From: Flavobacterium sp.
Lineage (GTDB): Bacteria > Bacteroidota > Bacteroidia > Flavobacteriales > Flavobacteriaceae
DNA: 63,688 bases
NCBI RefSeq assembly: GCF_024710485.1
Contig: NZ_JANJUQ010000011.1
Location: 1 to 63,688, forward strand
Direction of reading: 5' to 3'
Shown: piece after piece, positions 34,367 through 42,548 of the stretch
Layout of the letters: each line of letters begins with the position of its first letter
Position numbering within the stretch: position 1 is the first letter of the stretch
The notes under the pieces: generated by a model
The model's database searches: none
What the model saw: only the letters and a program-made list of their open reading frames with translations
What the model was told of the DNA's origin: nothing
Translations under genes and position numbers: made by a program

Positions 34367-35704
34367 ATGAAATTAAAAAAAGAAAATGTACTCATAGTAG
34401 ATGACAATTACGATATGTTGGAGTTGTTGCGACGCCATTTGCATTCGTTAGATTATCACACTTATAAAGCCTCTTCTGTAACTGAAGCCATCAGTGTTTT
34501 GGAGGAGACTACTATTGATTTGCTGATTACCGATTTACAGATGCCGGGCATGAATGGTATTGAATTGCTGAAATATGCTGAGGAGCATTTTCCTTCGATT
34601 CCCAAATTGGTGATTACTGGATTTCCCTCGGTAGAGAGTGCTTTGAATGCTGTAAAAGCCGGAGCCGAAGATTATTTGGTTAAACCGTTTACTTATGATG
34701 AGTTTCAGAAAGCCCTCAAGCAAACGTTAGAAAAATCATCGGTCAGTGTCAAGACAACGCCTGTCGGTGTGGCGGAGAAACACACTGCGAAAGCACATCA
34801 TTATGCCGGGATGGTAGGTACTTCTGAGTCGTTTTTGAAAATGACCGATGTGATAGAAAGGGTAAAAGACCTGACCGCTACTGTTTTGATTCAAGGTGAA
34901 AGCGGCACCGGAAAAGAGTTAATAGCCCGAGCAATTCATTATCAAGGTAACAGAGCCAACCAACCGTTTATACCGGTTAACTGTGGTGCTATTCCCGAGC
35001 ATTTGATGGAATCTGAACTTTTTGGATACGTCAAGGGTGCTTTTACCGGTGCTAATGAAAATCGTATGGGGTTATTTCAGGCAGCGCAAGGCGGTACTTT
35101 GTTTTTGGATGAAATAGGCACTGCTTCACCGGCTGTTCAAACCCGATTATTACGCGTTTTGCAAGAGAAAGAAGTTACGATGATTGGTTCTCAGAAGCCT
35201 CAAAAAACGGATGTGCGTATTATCTCGGCTACCAATGTTGATTTGGCTGCTTTGTGTCAGAAAGGAACTTTTAGGGAAGATTTGTATTATCGATTGAATG
35301 TGGTGCAAATTGAAACTACTCCGTTGCGTGAGCGCAAAGCCGACCTACTTCCGATAACCCAACAGTTGCTACAAAAATACGGGGCAGAATACAACAAACT
35401 TGGTGTAACGTTGTCTGATAAAGCTACGGAGGTTTTAATGCGGTACAGTTGGCCGGGTAATGTGCGTGAGTTGGAAAACGTGATACAGCGAATGATTATT
35501 TTAGGCGGTACCCATTTGGATTTACAAGATGTACCGGGTTATTTAAAATATGAGTTGCCTGAATCGGAGATTGGATTATTGCCTTTGAAAGCCGTTGAAA
35601 AAGCTTATATATTGAAAGTCTTGGAAGCCGTAGAAGGTAACAAGAGCAGGGCCGCCGCCATACTTCAAATTGATCGCAAAACTTTACGACAAAAGCTTTT
35701 GTGA
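34367..35704 (+). CDS. Sigma-54-dependent NtrC-family response regulator
   Basis: 445 residues. Receiver domain with acidic VDDN at 11-14 and phospho-acceptor D56 (LLITDLQMPGMNG). AAA+ domain from about 155 with Walker A GESGTGKE near 178-185, the sigma-54 contact loop GAFTGA near 224-229, Walker B GGTLFLDEIG, and R-finger region FREDLYYRLNVV, then WPGNVRELENVIQRM. The C-terminal Fis-type helix-turn-helix (NKSRAAAILQIDRKTLRQKL) stops immediately after the recognition helix, slightly short. A sigma-54 promoter lies 115 bases downstream and is a plausible target. Confidence 0.92.
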   Translation: MKLKKENVLIVDDNYDMLELLRRHLHSLDYHTYKASSVTEAISVLEETTIDLLITDLQMPGMNGIELLKYAEEHFPSIPKLVITGFPSVESALNAVKAGAEDYLVKPFTYDEFQKALKQTLEKSSVSVKTTPVGVAEKHTAKAHHYAGMVGTSESFLKMTDVIERVKDLTATVLIQGESGTGKELIARAIHYQGNRANQPFIPVNCGAIPEHLMESELFGYVKGAFTGANENRMGLFQAAQGGTLFLDEIGTASPAVQTRLLRVLQEKEVTMIGSQKPQKTDVRIISATNVDLAALCQKGTFREDLYYRLNVVQIETTPLRERKADLLPITQQLLQKYGAEYNKLGVTLSDKATEVLMRYSWPGNVRELENVIQRMIILGGTHLDLQDVPGYLKYELPESEIGLLPLKAVEKAYILKVLEAVEGNKSRAAAILQIDRKTLRQKLL

Positions 35705-35819
35705 GATGAGGAATTTCTACTCAGTTGGTCTAAAATTCCCCGGTTATTTTTTACCATGTTATAGTCTTTTGTTTTTTAATCTATTGAAAATCAATATCTT
35801 GGTTTTTATGATATTCTTA

Positions 35820-35835
35820 TGGCATGCCCTTTGCT
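35820..35835 (+). promoter_or_regulatory. Sigma-54 (RpoN) promoter
   Basis: TGGCATGCCCTTTGCT has GG at 35821-35822 (-24) and GC at 35833-35834 (-12), exactly 10 bases between them, as required. The surrounding bases match TGGCAn7TTGCT. It lies 28 bases upstream of the small Cys-rich gene. Confidence 0.75.
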
Positions 35836-35862
35836 TAGTGAGGAGCAGTAAAAAAGTGTGTT

Positions 35863-36090
35863 ATGATGAAATCGGAAGACCTGTCTGTTGAGAGAAGACA
35901 CAAAACTACTACACTCCTTCAGCACCATGGTGTGAAAGGAGCCACCGATGACGTTTTAATTAAAACTGCTGTGAACAAGCAAACTGCTTTAAAAAACAAT
36001 TCGATATCAGGATTGTGCAGTAATTGTGAACAGTTGGCTAATTGTCATTGGAAAGAGAACCACAAAATATTTTGCGAACATTATTATTAA
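35863..36090 (+). CDS. Small Cys-motif protein under sigma-54 control
   Basis: 75 residues; ATG at 35863 or the next codon. The C-terminal third carries a four-Cys motif, C52-x2-C55-x5-C61-x8-C70, ending CEHYY (LCSNCEQLANCHW). This C-x2-C...C...C-E-x-Y/F ending is shared by many small bacterial proteins of unknown function and probably binds zinc or an iron-sulfur cluster. It directly follows the sigma-54 promoter and stops 5 bases before glutamate dehydrogenase, so it may be a small modulator in a nitrogen- or stress-controlled unit. Confidence 0.75.
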   Translation: MMKSEDLSVERRHKTTTLLQHHGVKGATDDVLIKTAVNKQTALKNNSISGLCSNCEQLANCHWKENHKIFCEHYY

Positions 36091-36095
36091 TTTAT

Positions 36096-37370
36096 ATGGA
36101 TACAAAAGTTGTAAAAAGCAGCATGTATGAAACCGTTATGCAACAATTTAACAAGATAGCGGACAACATCAATTTAGATCAAAATATCAGAAAAATTTTA
36201 GAAGCTACAACCAATGAGATTGTAGTGCATTTTCCGGTAAAGTTAGACAATGGAGAGGTTAAGGTTTTTACCGGATACCGAGTACAGCACAATAACGTTT
36301 TAGGACCTTACAAAGGTGGTTTGCGTTACCATCCGTCATTAGACATCAATGATGCTAAGGCTTTAGCGATGTGGATGACTTGGAAAACTTCACTTGCAGG
36401 GTTGCCTTACGGAGGTGCTAAAGGAGGAATTCAACTAAACCCACGCGAATATTCGGCGGGAGAGTTGGAGCGTATCAGTCGTCGTTTTACGTTTGCTTTG
36501 GGCGATAATATCGGTCCTGAGTATGACATTCCGGCTCCTGATGTGAATACCAATGAGCAAACTATGGCTTGGATAGCCGATACTTATATGTCGACTAAGC
36601 CAGCTGCGGAAAGATCTTGCAACAAGCATGTGGTTACCGGAAAACCGGTAGGAACAGGCGGTCTTGAAGGAAGAGATCGTTCGACCGGTTTTGGGGTTTA
36701 TTTGACTATTAAGTTGTGGTTCCAAAACAAGAACGAAAGTTTAAAAGGAAAAACCTTTATTGTACAAGGTTACGGAAACGTAGGATACTGGGTATCTCAC
36801 TTCTTAACGCTTGACGGTGCCACTTTATTAGCTGTTCAAGATGCTCATGCTACCCTTTATAACGAGAAAGGAATTGATGCGGAAAGCTTACACGAACATT
36901 CTAAACCGGTACAAGGTTCTATCAAAGGATTTACCGGTGCAACTGAAATTCCGGCTGAAGATTTCATGAGTTTACCTTGTGACATCTTGATTCCTGCCGC
37001 TTTAGGAAATCAAATTACCGGCAGCAATGCCCATTTGATTAAAGCTTCATTGGTTGCTGAGGGCGCTAATGGTCCGACAGATGTTGAAGGAGAGCGTATT
37101 TTATTAGAAAGAAACATCGGTCTTATTCCGGATATTCTATGTAATTCGGGTGGTGTTATCGGTAGTTACTTTGAGTGGCTTCAAAACCGAAACGGAGAGA
37201 TTTGGACCATGGATGAAGTGATGCAAAAATTAGAGCGCAAACTTGGTGAGGCTTACAAGAAGGTGTCTTCTATTGCCAATGAGAAAAATATAGATTGGCG
37301 TTCTGCGGCTTATATTTTGGCTATCAGTCGCATTGAGACGGCTTACAAACAAAGAGGGATATTCCCATAA
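36096..37370 (+). CDS. gdhA: Glutamate dehydrogenase (Glu/Leu/Phe/Val dehydrogenase family)
   Basis: 424 residues from ATG at 36096; a longer frame to 36042 would run into the upstream gene. The enzyme interconverts glutamate with 2-oxoglutarate and ammonia using NAD(P). Signatures: GPYKGGLRYHPS, the catalytic Lys in GLPYGGAKGGI, the family Asp in DIPAPDVNTN, GTGGLEGRDRSTGFGV, the Rossmann motif VQGYGNVG, and ILIPAALGNQI. Placed after a sigma-54 promoter and its activator, which fits nitrogen control. Confidence 0.93.
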   Translation: MDTKVVKSSMYETVMQQFNKIADNINLDQNIRKILEATTNEIVVHFPVKLDNGEVKVFTGYRVQHNNVLGPYKGGLRYHPSLDINDAKALAMWMTWKTSLAGLPYGGAKGGIQLNPREYSAGELERISRRFTFALGDNIGPEYDIPAPDVNTNEQTMAWIADTYMSTKPAAERSCNKHVVTGKPVGTGGLEGRDRSTGFGVYLTIKLWFQNKNESLKGKTFIVQGYGNVGYWVSHFLTLDGATLLAVQDAHATLYNEKGIDAESLHEHSKPVQGSIKGFTGATEIPAEDFMSLPCDILIPAALGNQITGSNAHLIKASLVAEGANGPTDVEGERILLERNIGLIPDILCNSGGVIGSYFEWLQNRNGEIWTMDEVMQKLERKLGEAYKKVSSIANEKNIDWRSAAYILAISRIETAYKQRGIFP

Positions 37371-37398
37371 TTCAGCATAATATTTAAACCCTAAGGCT

Positions 37399-37803
37399 AT
37401 GAAATACGGAAGATTAGTAGTAGAAAGACGTGAATATGATAAAGTAAAACAAATATTGGCCAGTGCCGAATATTTGAATGATGAAGAGCAAAAAACGGCT
37501 ATCAGAAAATTGCAAAATGAATTGAAAGCGGCCGAGTTAAAACCGGAGCTTGAGATGCCGAGCGATGTAGTACGATTGAATTCGACTGTAATTTTTCGCA
37601 TGCCTGAGATGAGTTTGAAACGCTTTAAGATAGTAGCTCCTGAGGAAAGCGATGTTTCCCAAAAGCGACTTTCCCTTTTATCACCTATGGGCTTGGCCTT
37701 ATTTGGCTATGCCCAAGGCGATGAAGTAGAATGGCAATTTCCGTCCGGTATGAGAACCATATCGATAATAGAAGTTGAGCAACCCAAAAGTGAGGTGCTA
37801 TGA
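37399..37803 (+). CDS. GreA/GreB C-terminal-like protein (Rnk-type)
   Basis: 134 residues. After a short helical N-terminus comes a GreA/B C-terminal FKBP-like domain: SDVVRLNSTVIFRM, FKIVAPEESDV, LSLLSPMGLALFGYAQGDEV, and VEWQFPSG. The long acidic coiled-coil finger of GreA is missing, as in Rnk-type regulators of nucleoside diphosphate kinase. Such proteins bind RNA polymerase. The stop overlaps the next start (ATGA), so the two are coupled. Confidence 0.85.
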   Translation: MKYGRLVVERREYDKVKQILASAEYLNDEEQKTAIRKLQNELKAAELKPELEMPSDVVRLNSTVIFRMPEMSLKRFKIVAPEESDVSQKRLSLLSPMGLALFGYAQGDEVEWQFPSGMRTISIIEVEQPKSEVL

Positions 37804-38207
37804 TGCAGTTTGATGACACGACCCAAAGACCGGCCATAGTGAATTTAGAAAACATTTTTGTAGCGCGTGATTTGCGCCATTGGAAAGAAGAATTGTCTAC
37901 TGCTCGCGTAGAGATGGTTTTTTGTTATAAGTTGTTTTCTTCGATTATTGAAGGTTCAAAAGTAAACTCGGCTACTAAGTATCATAACATTTTGGAAAAG
38001 CTGGCTGCGCTGAAAGCGGCCACTCTACTGTTTGAAGATCGTTTGCAGCAATTAGCATTACAGTTCGAAGGGTATGCTGAATGCGATGATATGCAGTGTG
38101 ATCAATATTATATGAGTAATCATCTTGATTTTAGAGAAAAAATAGAAAAGCATTTGTTGGAATACCGTCAGTTTAAGCAGAAATTATTAAACGGTATCCA
38201 AACTTAA
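37800..38207 (+). CDS. Helical protein of unknown function coupled to the Rnk-like gene
   Basis: 135 residues, mostly amphipathic helix (DLRHWKEELSTARVEMVFCY, LAALKAATLLFEDRLQQLAL, then FREKIEKHLLEYRQFKQKL). It has three Cys (YAECDDMQCDQYY, plus one more) and no domain I recognise. ATG overlaps the upstream stop by 4 bases, so it is translated together with the Rnk-like protein. It closes the sigma-54 unit. Confidence 0.75.
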   Translation: MMQFDDTTQRPAIVNLENIFVARDLRHWKEELSTARVEMVFCYKLFSSIIEGSKVNSATKYHNILEKLAALKAATLLFEDRLQQLALQFEGYAECDDMQCDQYYMSNHLDFREKIEKHLLEYRQFKQKLLNGIQT

Positions 38208-38263
38208 GAGTTTTGTTTTTTGGTTAATTAAAAGGACATGTAACCTATTATGTGTCAAAATAC

Positions 38264-38390
38264 AACCTGTTTCCGGTCCTCTTGTAAAATTATACTTTGT
38301 GACAAAAGAAATCTACATGCTATTGTGATGGTAAGGGTCAAGGCCTTACTTATCCGTAGGAGGAAACCGGAACAGGTTTATTTTTTTCTG
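38264..38390 (+). ncRNA. Candidate structured RNA closed by a 17-bp stem
   Basis: The ends pair: 38264-38281 with 38361-38379, as 8 bp (AACCTGTT/AACAGGTT), a one-base bulge, 5 bp (CCGGT/ACCGG), a two-base bulge and 4 bp (CCTC/GAGG). The 79-base interior holds a GTAAGG/CCTTAC hairpin at 38331-38350. The 3' arm runs directly into a T-rich tract, so the closing stem also works as a terminator. The rod with asymmetric interior recalls 6S RNA, but I cannot assign a family. No protein-coding frame fits. Confidence 0.5.
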
Positions 38391-38400
38391 CATTTTGTTT

Positions 38401-38430
38401 AAAACGCAACGCTAGTCGTTGCGTTTTTTA
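38401..38430 (+). terminator. Rho-independent terminator
   Basis: AAAACGCAACG and CGTTGCGTTTT (11-bp arms, 5-base loop) followed by T. It ends either the gdhA unit or readthrough of the candidate RNA. Confidence 0.82.
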
Positions 38431-38506
38431 TGGGGTAAATATAAGAAGAGTATGGGGAAGTTTTTCTATGGTTCTCGGTACATTTTTGTTCCGTTACTCT
38501 GTTACC

Positions 38507-38540
38507 GCACGAAATGCAATTCGACGGAGTCAATCCTTTT
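38507..38540 (-). repeat. Dispersed repeat, copy 1 (inverted)
   Basis: The reverse complement reads as a diverged copy of the element at 38631-38674 and 63171-63214, sharing GGATTGACTnCGTCGAATT and ATTTCG. Copies 1 and 2 are inverted, about 90 bases apart, and could pair in RNA. Confidence 0.7.
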
Positions 38541-38630
38541 ATGTGGTTCTTGATTAGTCAGAATCTAAAAACAACTATAGCGTCAATGAATTCTTTTTAA
38601 GATACTATTTTATTGAATGTGATCCTTCGC

Positions 38631-38674
38631 GAAAGAATTGACTTCGTCGAGTTTCATTTCGCGAGGTAGCAAGG
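38631..38674 (+). repeat. Dispersed repeat, copy 2
   Basis: Shares GATTGACTTCGTCGA-type core, TTTCATTTCGCG and AGCnAGG with copy 3 at 63171. It ends on the base before the stop codon of the minus-strand T9SS gene. Confidence 0.75.
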
Positions 38675-40222
38675 CTATTTTTTTATAAACTTGGTGGTTA
38701 TTTTTTCATTTTCGGCATAGGCTTCCAAAATGTATATTCCATTGGCCAGCATGGCAATGTTCAGTGTGTTGGTATTGTTGTATTGTTCCAGCACGATTTT
38801 ACCGTTAGAGTCGATTATTTTGATTTTTGTAATCGTAATATCTCCTGAGGTTTGCCATTGGAGTACTTCGTTTGCCGGATTTTGACTGATGGTAATCGCT
38901 TGATTTTTAAAGGAAGCGTTGTTTAAAGCGTCACGGGATAATTTTACGACCCAACAATCGGCACCTCCTTGGTTGGTGGTTACATCACCATTAGCGGCAC
39001 TGTTGTAGCCCACTACAATATAGCCGTTATCGTTGGCATTGAGTAGGGCTGCCATACCGTCGGCAGCGGCGCTTCCTATTGATTTTTGCCATTGTAAAAT
39101 ACCGTTGGCATTGAGTTTTGCCACCCAGCCATCATACCCTCCGTGATTACCCGTAACTTGGCCATTATTAGAGCCACTGTTTCCTGCTATTATATAGCCT
39201 CCGTCCGGTGTGGGTTGTATGCCGTAAGCAATTTCCATACTTGAGCCGCCCAGTGCAGTTTGCCACTGTAAGTTGCCATTGCTGTTTAACTTTACGACCC
39301 AATAATCATAGAGTCCGTTATTGCCGGTCACGTTACCATTATTAGAGGCGGTGATTCCGCCCACTATATAGCCACCATCAGCGGTAGTTTGGATACAGGT
39401 TGGTTCGTCGCCACCGGATCCTCCGTAGGATTGTTGCCATTGTATATTGCCCGTTGCATCGAGTTTTACAATCCAATAATCAAAGCTACCTTGGTTACCT
39501 GTAACGTCGCCGTTATTCGAATTGCTTAAGGCTGCCATGATAAAGCCACCATCGGCAGTAGCCACAAGAGCTTCAGCCTCGTCGGTACCTGTGCCTCCAA
39601 ATGATTTCTGCCATAGCAGGTTACCGGTCCCATCTATTTTTATTATCCAAGAGTCGTAGTTTCCGTGGTTACCGGATACGTCACCATTATTGGAATTGCT
39701 GGCACCGGCTATGATGTAACCGCCGGCTGCAGTAGCTTGGATGACTTGGGCTTCTTCATTGCTTGAACCACCGAATGTTTTTTGCCATAGTATGTTACCC
39801 GCTGCATTGAGTTTTACCACCCAATAGTCGTTGAGACCACCGTGGTTTCCGGTTACATCGCCGTTGTTTGAGCCGGTGCTTCCGGCTATAATGAAACCGC
39901 CATCTGCTGTGTTAGCTACGCTGCGAGCTATATCGTTGGCACTGCCGCCCAGAGATTTTTGCCACTGTAGGTTTCCGGTTGCATTGAGTTTTACTACCCA
40001 GCAATCGGCATTGCCTTGATTGACAGTAAGGTTGCCGTTGTTGGAGGTGCTGCTGCCCACTAAGATGTAGCCGCCGTCCGGTGTGGGTTGGATGTCGTTA
40101 GCATAGTCATTACCGCTTCCTCCATAGGACTGTTGCCATTGGATTACAGGGGCTTGCGCCATGCTAAAGTGGGTTAATAGCAAGGTTATGAAAAGTATAA
40201 GTAGGGATTGTTTTTTTATCAC
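38675..40222 (-). CDS. T9SS type A secreted protein with seven 58-residue repeats
   Basis: 515 residues from GTG at 40222. The signal peptide ends HFSMAQ. Seven tandem repeats of about 58 residues follow, each with GGYIIAG, SNSNNGDVTGN, a DYWVVKL strand, and GNLQWQKSLGGS; they resemble beta-propeller or SBBP-type blades, and seven is a natural propeller number. The last 80 residues are a type A T9SS sorting domain (ITISQNPANEVLQW, KIIDSNGKIVLEQ, LNIAMLANGIYILEAY, then TTKFIKK). Surface or secreted; ligand unknown. Confidence 0.88.
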   Translation of the reverse strand: MIKKQSLLILFITLLLTHFSMAQAPVIQWQQSYGGSGNDYANDIQPTPDGGYILVGSSTSNNGNLTVNQGNADCWVVKLNATGNLQWQKSLGGSANDIARSVANTADGGFIIAGSTGSNNGDVTGNHGGLNDYWVVKLNAAGNILWQKTFGGSSNEEAQVIQATAAGGYIIAGASNSNNGDVSGNHGNYDSWIIKIDGTGNLLWQKSFGGTGTDEAEALVATADGGFIMAALSNSNNGDVTGNQGSFDYWIVKLDATGNIQWQQSYGGSGGDEPTCIQTTADGGYIVGGITASNNGNVTGNNGLYDYWVVKLNSNGNLQWQTALGGSSMEIAYGIQPTPDGGYIIAGNSGSNNGQVTGNHGGYDGWVAKLNANGILQWQKSIGSAAADGMAALLNANDNGYIVVGYNSAANGDVTTNQGGADCWVVKLSRDALNNASFKNQAITISQNPANEVLQWQTSGDITITKIKIIDSNGKIVLEQYNNTNTLNIAMLANGIYILEAYAENEKITTKFIKK

Positions 40223-40281
40223 GGGTGTTTGTCAGTTACCTATTTATTGAGCGGTATTATTAATTTATCAAGTGTTGCTTA

Positions 40282-40289
40282 CAAAAATA
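40282..40289 (-). promoter_or_regulatory. -7 element TATTTTTG of the type A T9SS gene
   Basis: A minus-strand TAnnTTTG match about 60 bases upstream of the GTG start. The 40290-40550 stretch beyond holds short degenerate GC-richer repeats (TTCGGCNnCGCCTCG-like at 40420-40470) and no gene I can support. Confidence 0.45.
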
Positions 40290-40550
40290 GCAAAATAAAT
40301 AGGTTTAGCATTGTTGTTTTTTTGGGACTGACGCTTTATGAAATTGTTTCGACTTGTATGCAGCGAACTGACTGTAAGCTAAAAGTCTTTTCATGAACAA
40401 AGGTTCTCGATTTCCTTCGGCAGTCGGCTTCGCCTCGAGTGCTTCGCTCAATTCGGCTACGCCTCGTGTCAATTTTCCCTCCACTGCGTTACGTGAAAGC
40501 CACTCGAATTGACGGGATGGTGTAATAGGACTAAATATGATCAGTCTTCC

Positions 40551-40793
40551 TTATAGCAGTGGTACTAACATTTGGTTAACGAGTGCTACTTTTTGATGCA
40601 AGCGGAACACAGGTAAATCTATTTCGGTATGCTGACCGAGAAATAGGCTATTGTCCCAATTGCGTTTCCTGATTTCGAGTTGGAGAAGGTTGAGGTAACG
40701 GAAGCGTGATGCTGTCCAGGCTTTGAGAGCTACTACTCTGTTTACTCTTTCTAATAATTCCGAGTCTGTGGCGGAGGCTAGGGCAGCTTGCAT
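40551..40793 (-). CDS. Possible small protein, 80 residues
   Basis: An ATG-started ORF with plausible composition: helical, with LLERVNRVVALKAWTASRFR then LNLLQLEIRKRNWD and a hydrophobic end. No family recognised and no clear promoter. It is on the same strand as YceI but 349 bases from it. The 40794-41078 gap shows nothing else. Confidence 0.45.
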   Translation of the reverse strand: MQAALASATDSELLERVNRVVALKAWTASRFRYLNLLQLEIRKRNWDNSLFLGQHTEIDLPVFRLHQKVALVNQMLVPLL

Positions 40794-41078
40794 TGGCTTT
40801 CTTGGTCTGCCGGGAATAAAAATGTATTAATAACACAACAAATTAAATTACGGTTTAGCTACGTCGTGAAATGCCATAAAGTATGAGGTTACTCCACACA
40901 TTTGAACGACTATTCCGCATACTAAGCCACCGTGTCGTGGGTTGATTGGTAGCAAGGACTTTTGAAATAACAACAGATTTTTAGTATGGCTCTGTTAGGT
41001 TGACGTCTCGAGTTATTTTCAATCTTTGAAAACTAATTGTACCAATCAGATTCGCTGAAGTTATCCTATTTGATGCAG

Positions 41079-41119
41079 AAAAAAAAATGATTACCAATTT
41101 TTCAATTGATAATCATTTT
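41079..41119 (-). terminator. Terminator of the YceI gene
   Basis: On the minus strand AAAATGATTA pairs with TAATCATTTT, with an inner CAATT/AATTG extension, then nine T. It lies about 24 bases after the yceI stop. Confidence 0.82.
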
Positions 41120-41142
41120 ATTGTGGTTATTTCCGTTTTGTT

Positions 41143-41673
41143 TTATTGCTTTACAAACTGTACTTCTGCGTTAAGTTTGATGTCTTCACCTACTAAAACG
41201 CCTCCTGTTTCCAAAGCGGCATTCCAGGTAAGTCCGAAGTCTTTGCGGTTGATAGTACCGGTTAGTGATAATCCGATTTTGGTATTTCCCCAAGGGTCAT
41301 TCATTAAGCCGCTGTATTCCGCATTAAGTGTGATGTTTTTGGTTACGTCTTTCACCGTTAAATCACCTTTAATTTCGTATTGTCCTTCGTTTACTTTCTG
41401 GATTGCGGTGCTTTTAAAGGTTAAGGTACCGAAAGTATCGGTGTCGAAGAAGTCGGCACTGCGCAGGTGATTGTCGCGATCGGTATTTCCGGTATTGATT
41501 GATTTTACCTCGGCTGTGAAACGAATATCGGAAGTTTCAAAATGCGCTTCTTCGTTTACTATATCGGCTGTAAAGGCGTCGAATTTACCTGATACATTGG
41601 TAAACATCATGTGTTTTACTTTGAAACCGATTTCTGAATGGGTTGGGTCTATGGCCCAGTTTACTTTTGACAT
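41143..41673 (-). CDS. YceI-family protein
   Basis: 176 residues with the full YceI pattern: WAIDPTHSEIGFKVKHMM, then VSGKFDAFTADI, HLRSADFFDTDTFGTLTFKS, IKGDLTVKDVTKNITLNAEY and NRKDFGLTWNAALETGGVLV. YceI folds as a lipocalin-like barrel that binds polyisoprenoid lipids. There is no signal peptide, so this copy is cytoplasmic, as is common in Bacteroidetes. Confidence 0.93.
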   Translation of the reverse strand: MSKVNWAIDPTHSEIGFKVKHMMFTNVSGKFDAFTADIVNEEAHFETSDIRFTAEVKSINTGNTDRDNHLRSADFFDTDTFGTLTFKSTAIQKVNEGQYEIKGDLTVKDVTKNITLNAEYSGLMNDPWGNTKIGLSLTGTINRKDFGLTWNAALETGGVLVGEDIKLNAEVQFVKQ

Positions 41674-41717
41674 AATTTTATTTTTAGGTTAAACAATGAC
41701 TATTTAATAGTATGATA

Positions 41718-41725
41718 CAAAGGTA
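41718..41725 (-). promoter_or_regulatory. -7 element TACCTTTG of the YceI gene
   Basis: A minus-strand TAnnTTTG match about 45 bases upstream of the ATG at 41673. Confidence 0.5.
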
Positions 41726-41872
41726 TTATGGATAAAGGTATTAGTCACTTAACCTAGATTAAGAAATGATTTTTTATAGTGAAATACAACACAGTTGCTA
41801 TTTTACATAATGCATGTTTTGATATACTACTCATATACTAAGTAGGGCTTTAGTAGGGAGGAGATATGGGAG

Positions 41873-41907
41873 AAGTACGAAGTGCAAAGTACAAAGTACG
41901 AAGTATG
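41873..41907 (+). repeat. Five-copy heptamer array (AAGTACR-type)
   Basis: Units in order: AAGTACG, AAGTGCA, AAGTACA, AAGTACG, AAGTATG. It sits in the gene-free stretch 41726-42075, which otherwise shows nothing. Confidence 0.75.
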
Positions 41908-42075
41908 ACCCGTCCTGAAATAACTATACAGATTATTAAATAAATCCTATTTACAGCTATACAAGTACGGTTCTTAATCCTAAAGATACTATACCATTGC
42001 TTATTGAAGTTGTTTATTTTTTAAACAGGTTTGATTTGGTTTAACGCTAGAGTAACTCGTAGGTTGAGTTTGTGG

Positions 42076-42282
42076 TTACCCGACGATTAAAGGCATTACG
42101 TGTTCCAGTTTCAGTCCGGTGAATTGGCAAAATTCTTCTACAGCTACCAAATGGTGTGGCTGTTTGTTATAATGCTTTCTGACTTCTACCAGTAACAGGC
42201 GAGAATAGCGGTATCCTCTTCCGGTAATTCTTTGAACGTCTTTGGGGTAAATACAAATTCTTTTAGGTTCAGGTTTGGCCAT
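42076..42282 (-). CDS. Small conserved-looking helix-turn-helix-like protein
   Basis: 68 residues, basic: PKRICIYPKDVQRITGRGYR, then LLLVEVRKHYNKQ, then VAVEEFCQFTGLKLEHVMP. The middle (KDVQRITGRGYRYSRLLL) has helix-turn-helix character and the end resembles a second helical pair. Proteins with this organisation occur in many flavobacteria next to cassettes like the one at 42549-44154. No named family. Confidence 0.7.
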   Translation of the reverse strand: MAKPEPKRICIYPKDVQRITGRGYRYSRLLLVEVRKHYNKQPHHLVAVEEFCQFTGLKLEHVMPLIVG

Positions 42283-42548
42283 AGAATTTCTTTGTTTACT
42301 CCTGTACCCTTTTTGGGTAACTCAAAAATATAAATAAAATATTACATTTTATAATTTTCGATGGGATTAAAAGGTATTCGATAGGCCTTATTGGTCCTTA
42401 TTGGTTCGTGCTATTTTGTTGGTTACGTGTTGTTTATAAGCTTTGTGGTGTAATTCGGATTACAGATGCATCAAAAAAACGGATTCCGAGGTTTGGTGAA
42501 ATGTACCTTACAACATTTCGATTTATTCATTTTTAAATTTTAGAAATC

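Noticed and set aside
36042..36095. 18-residue extension of gdhA
   Set aside because: It overlaps the small Cys-rich gene and is not part of the enzyme's usual start.
38264..38390. Firm call of 6S RNA or SRP RNA
   Set aside because: The rod shape is similar to 6S, but no conserved sequence block could be matched by eye; the SRP GGAA/AGCA loop is absent.
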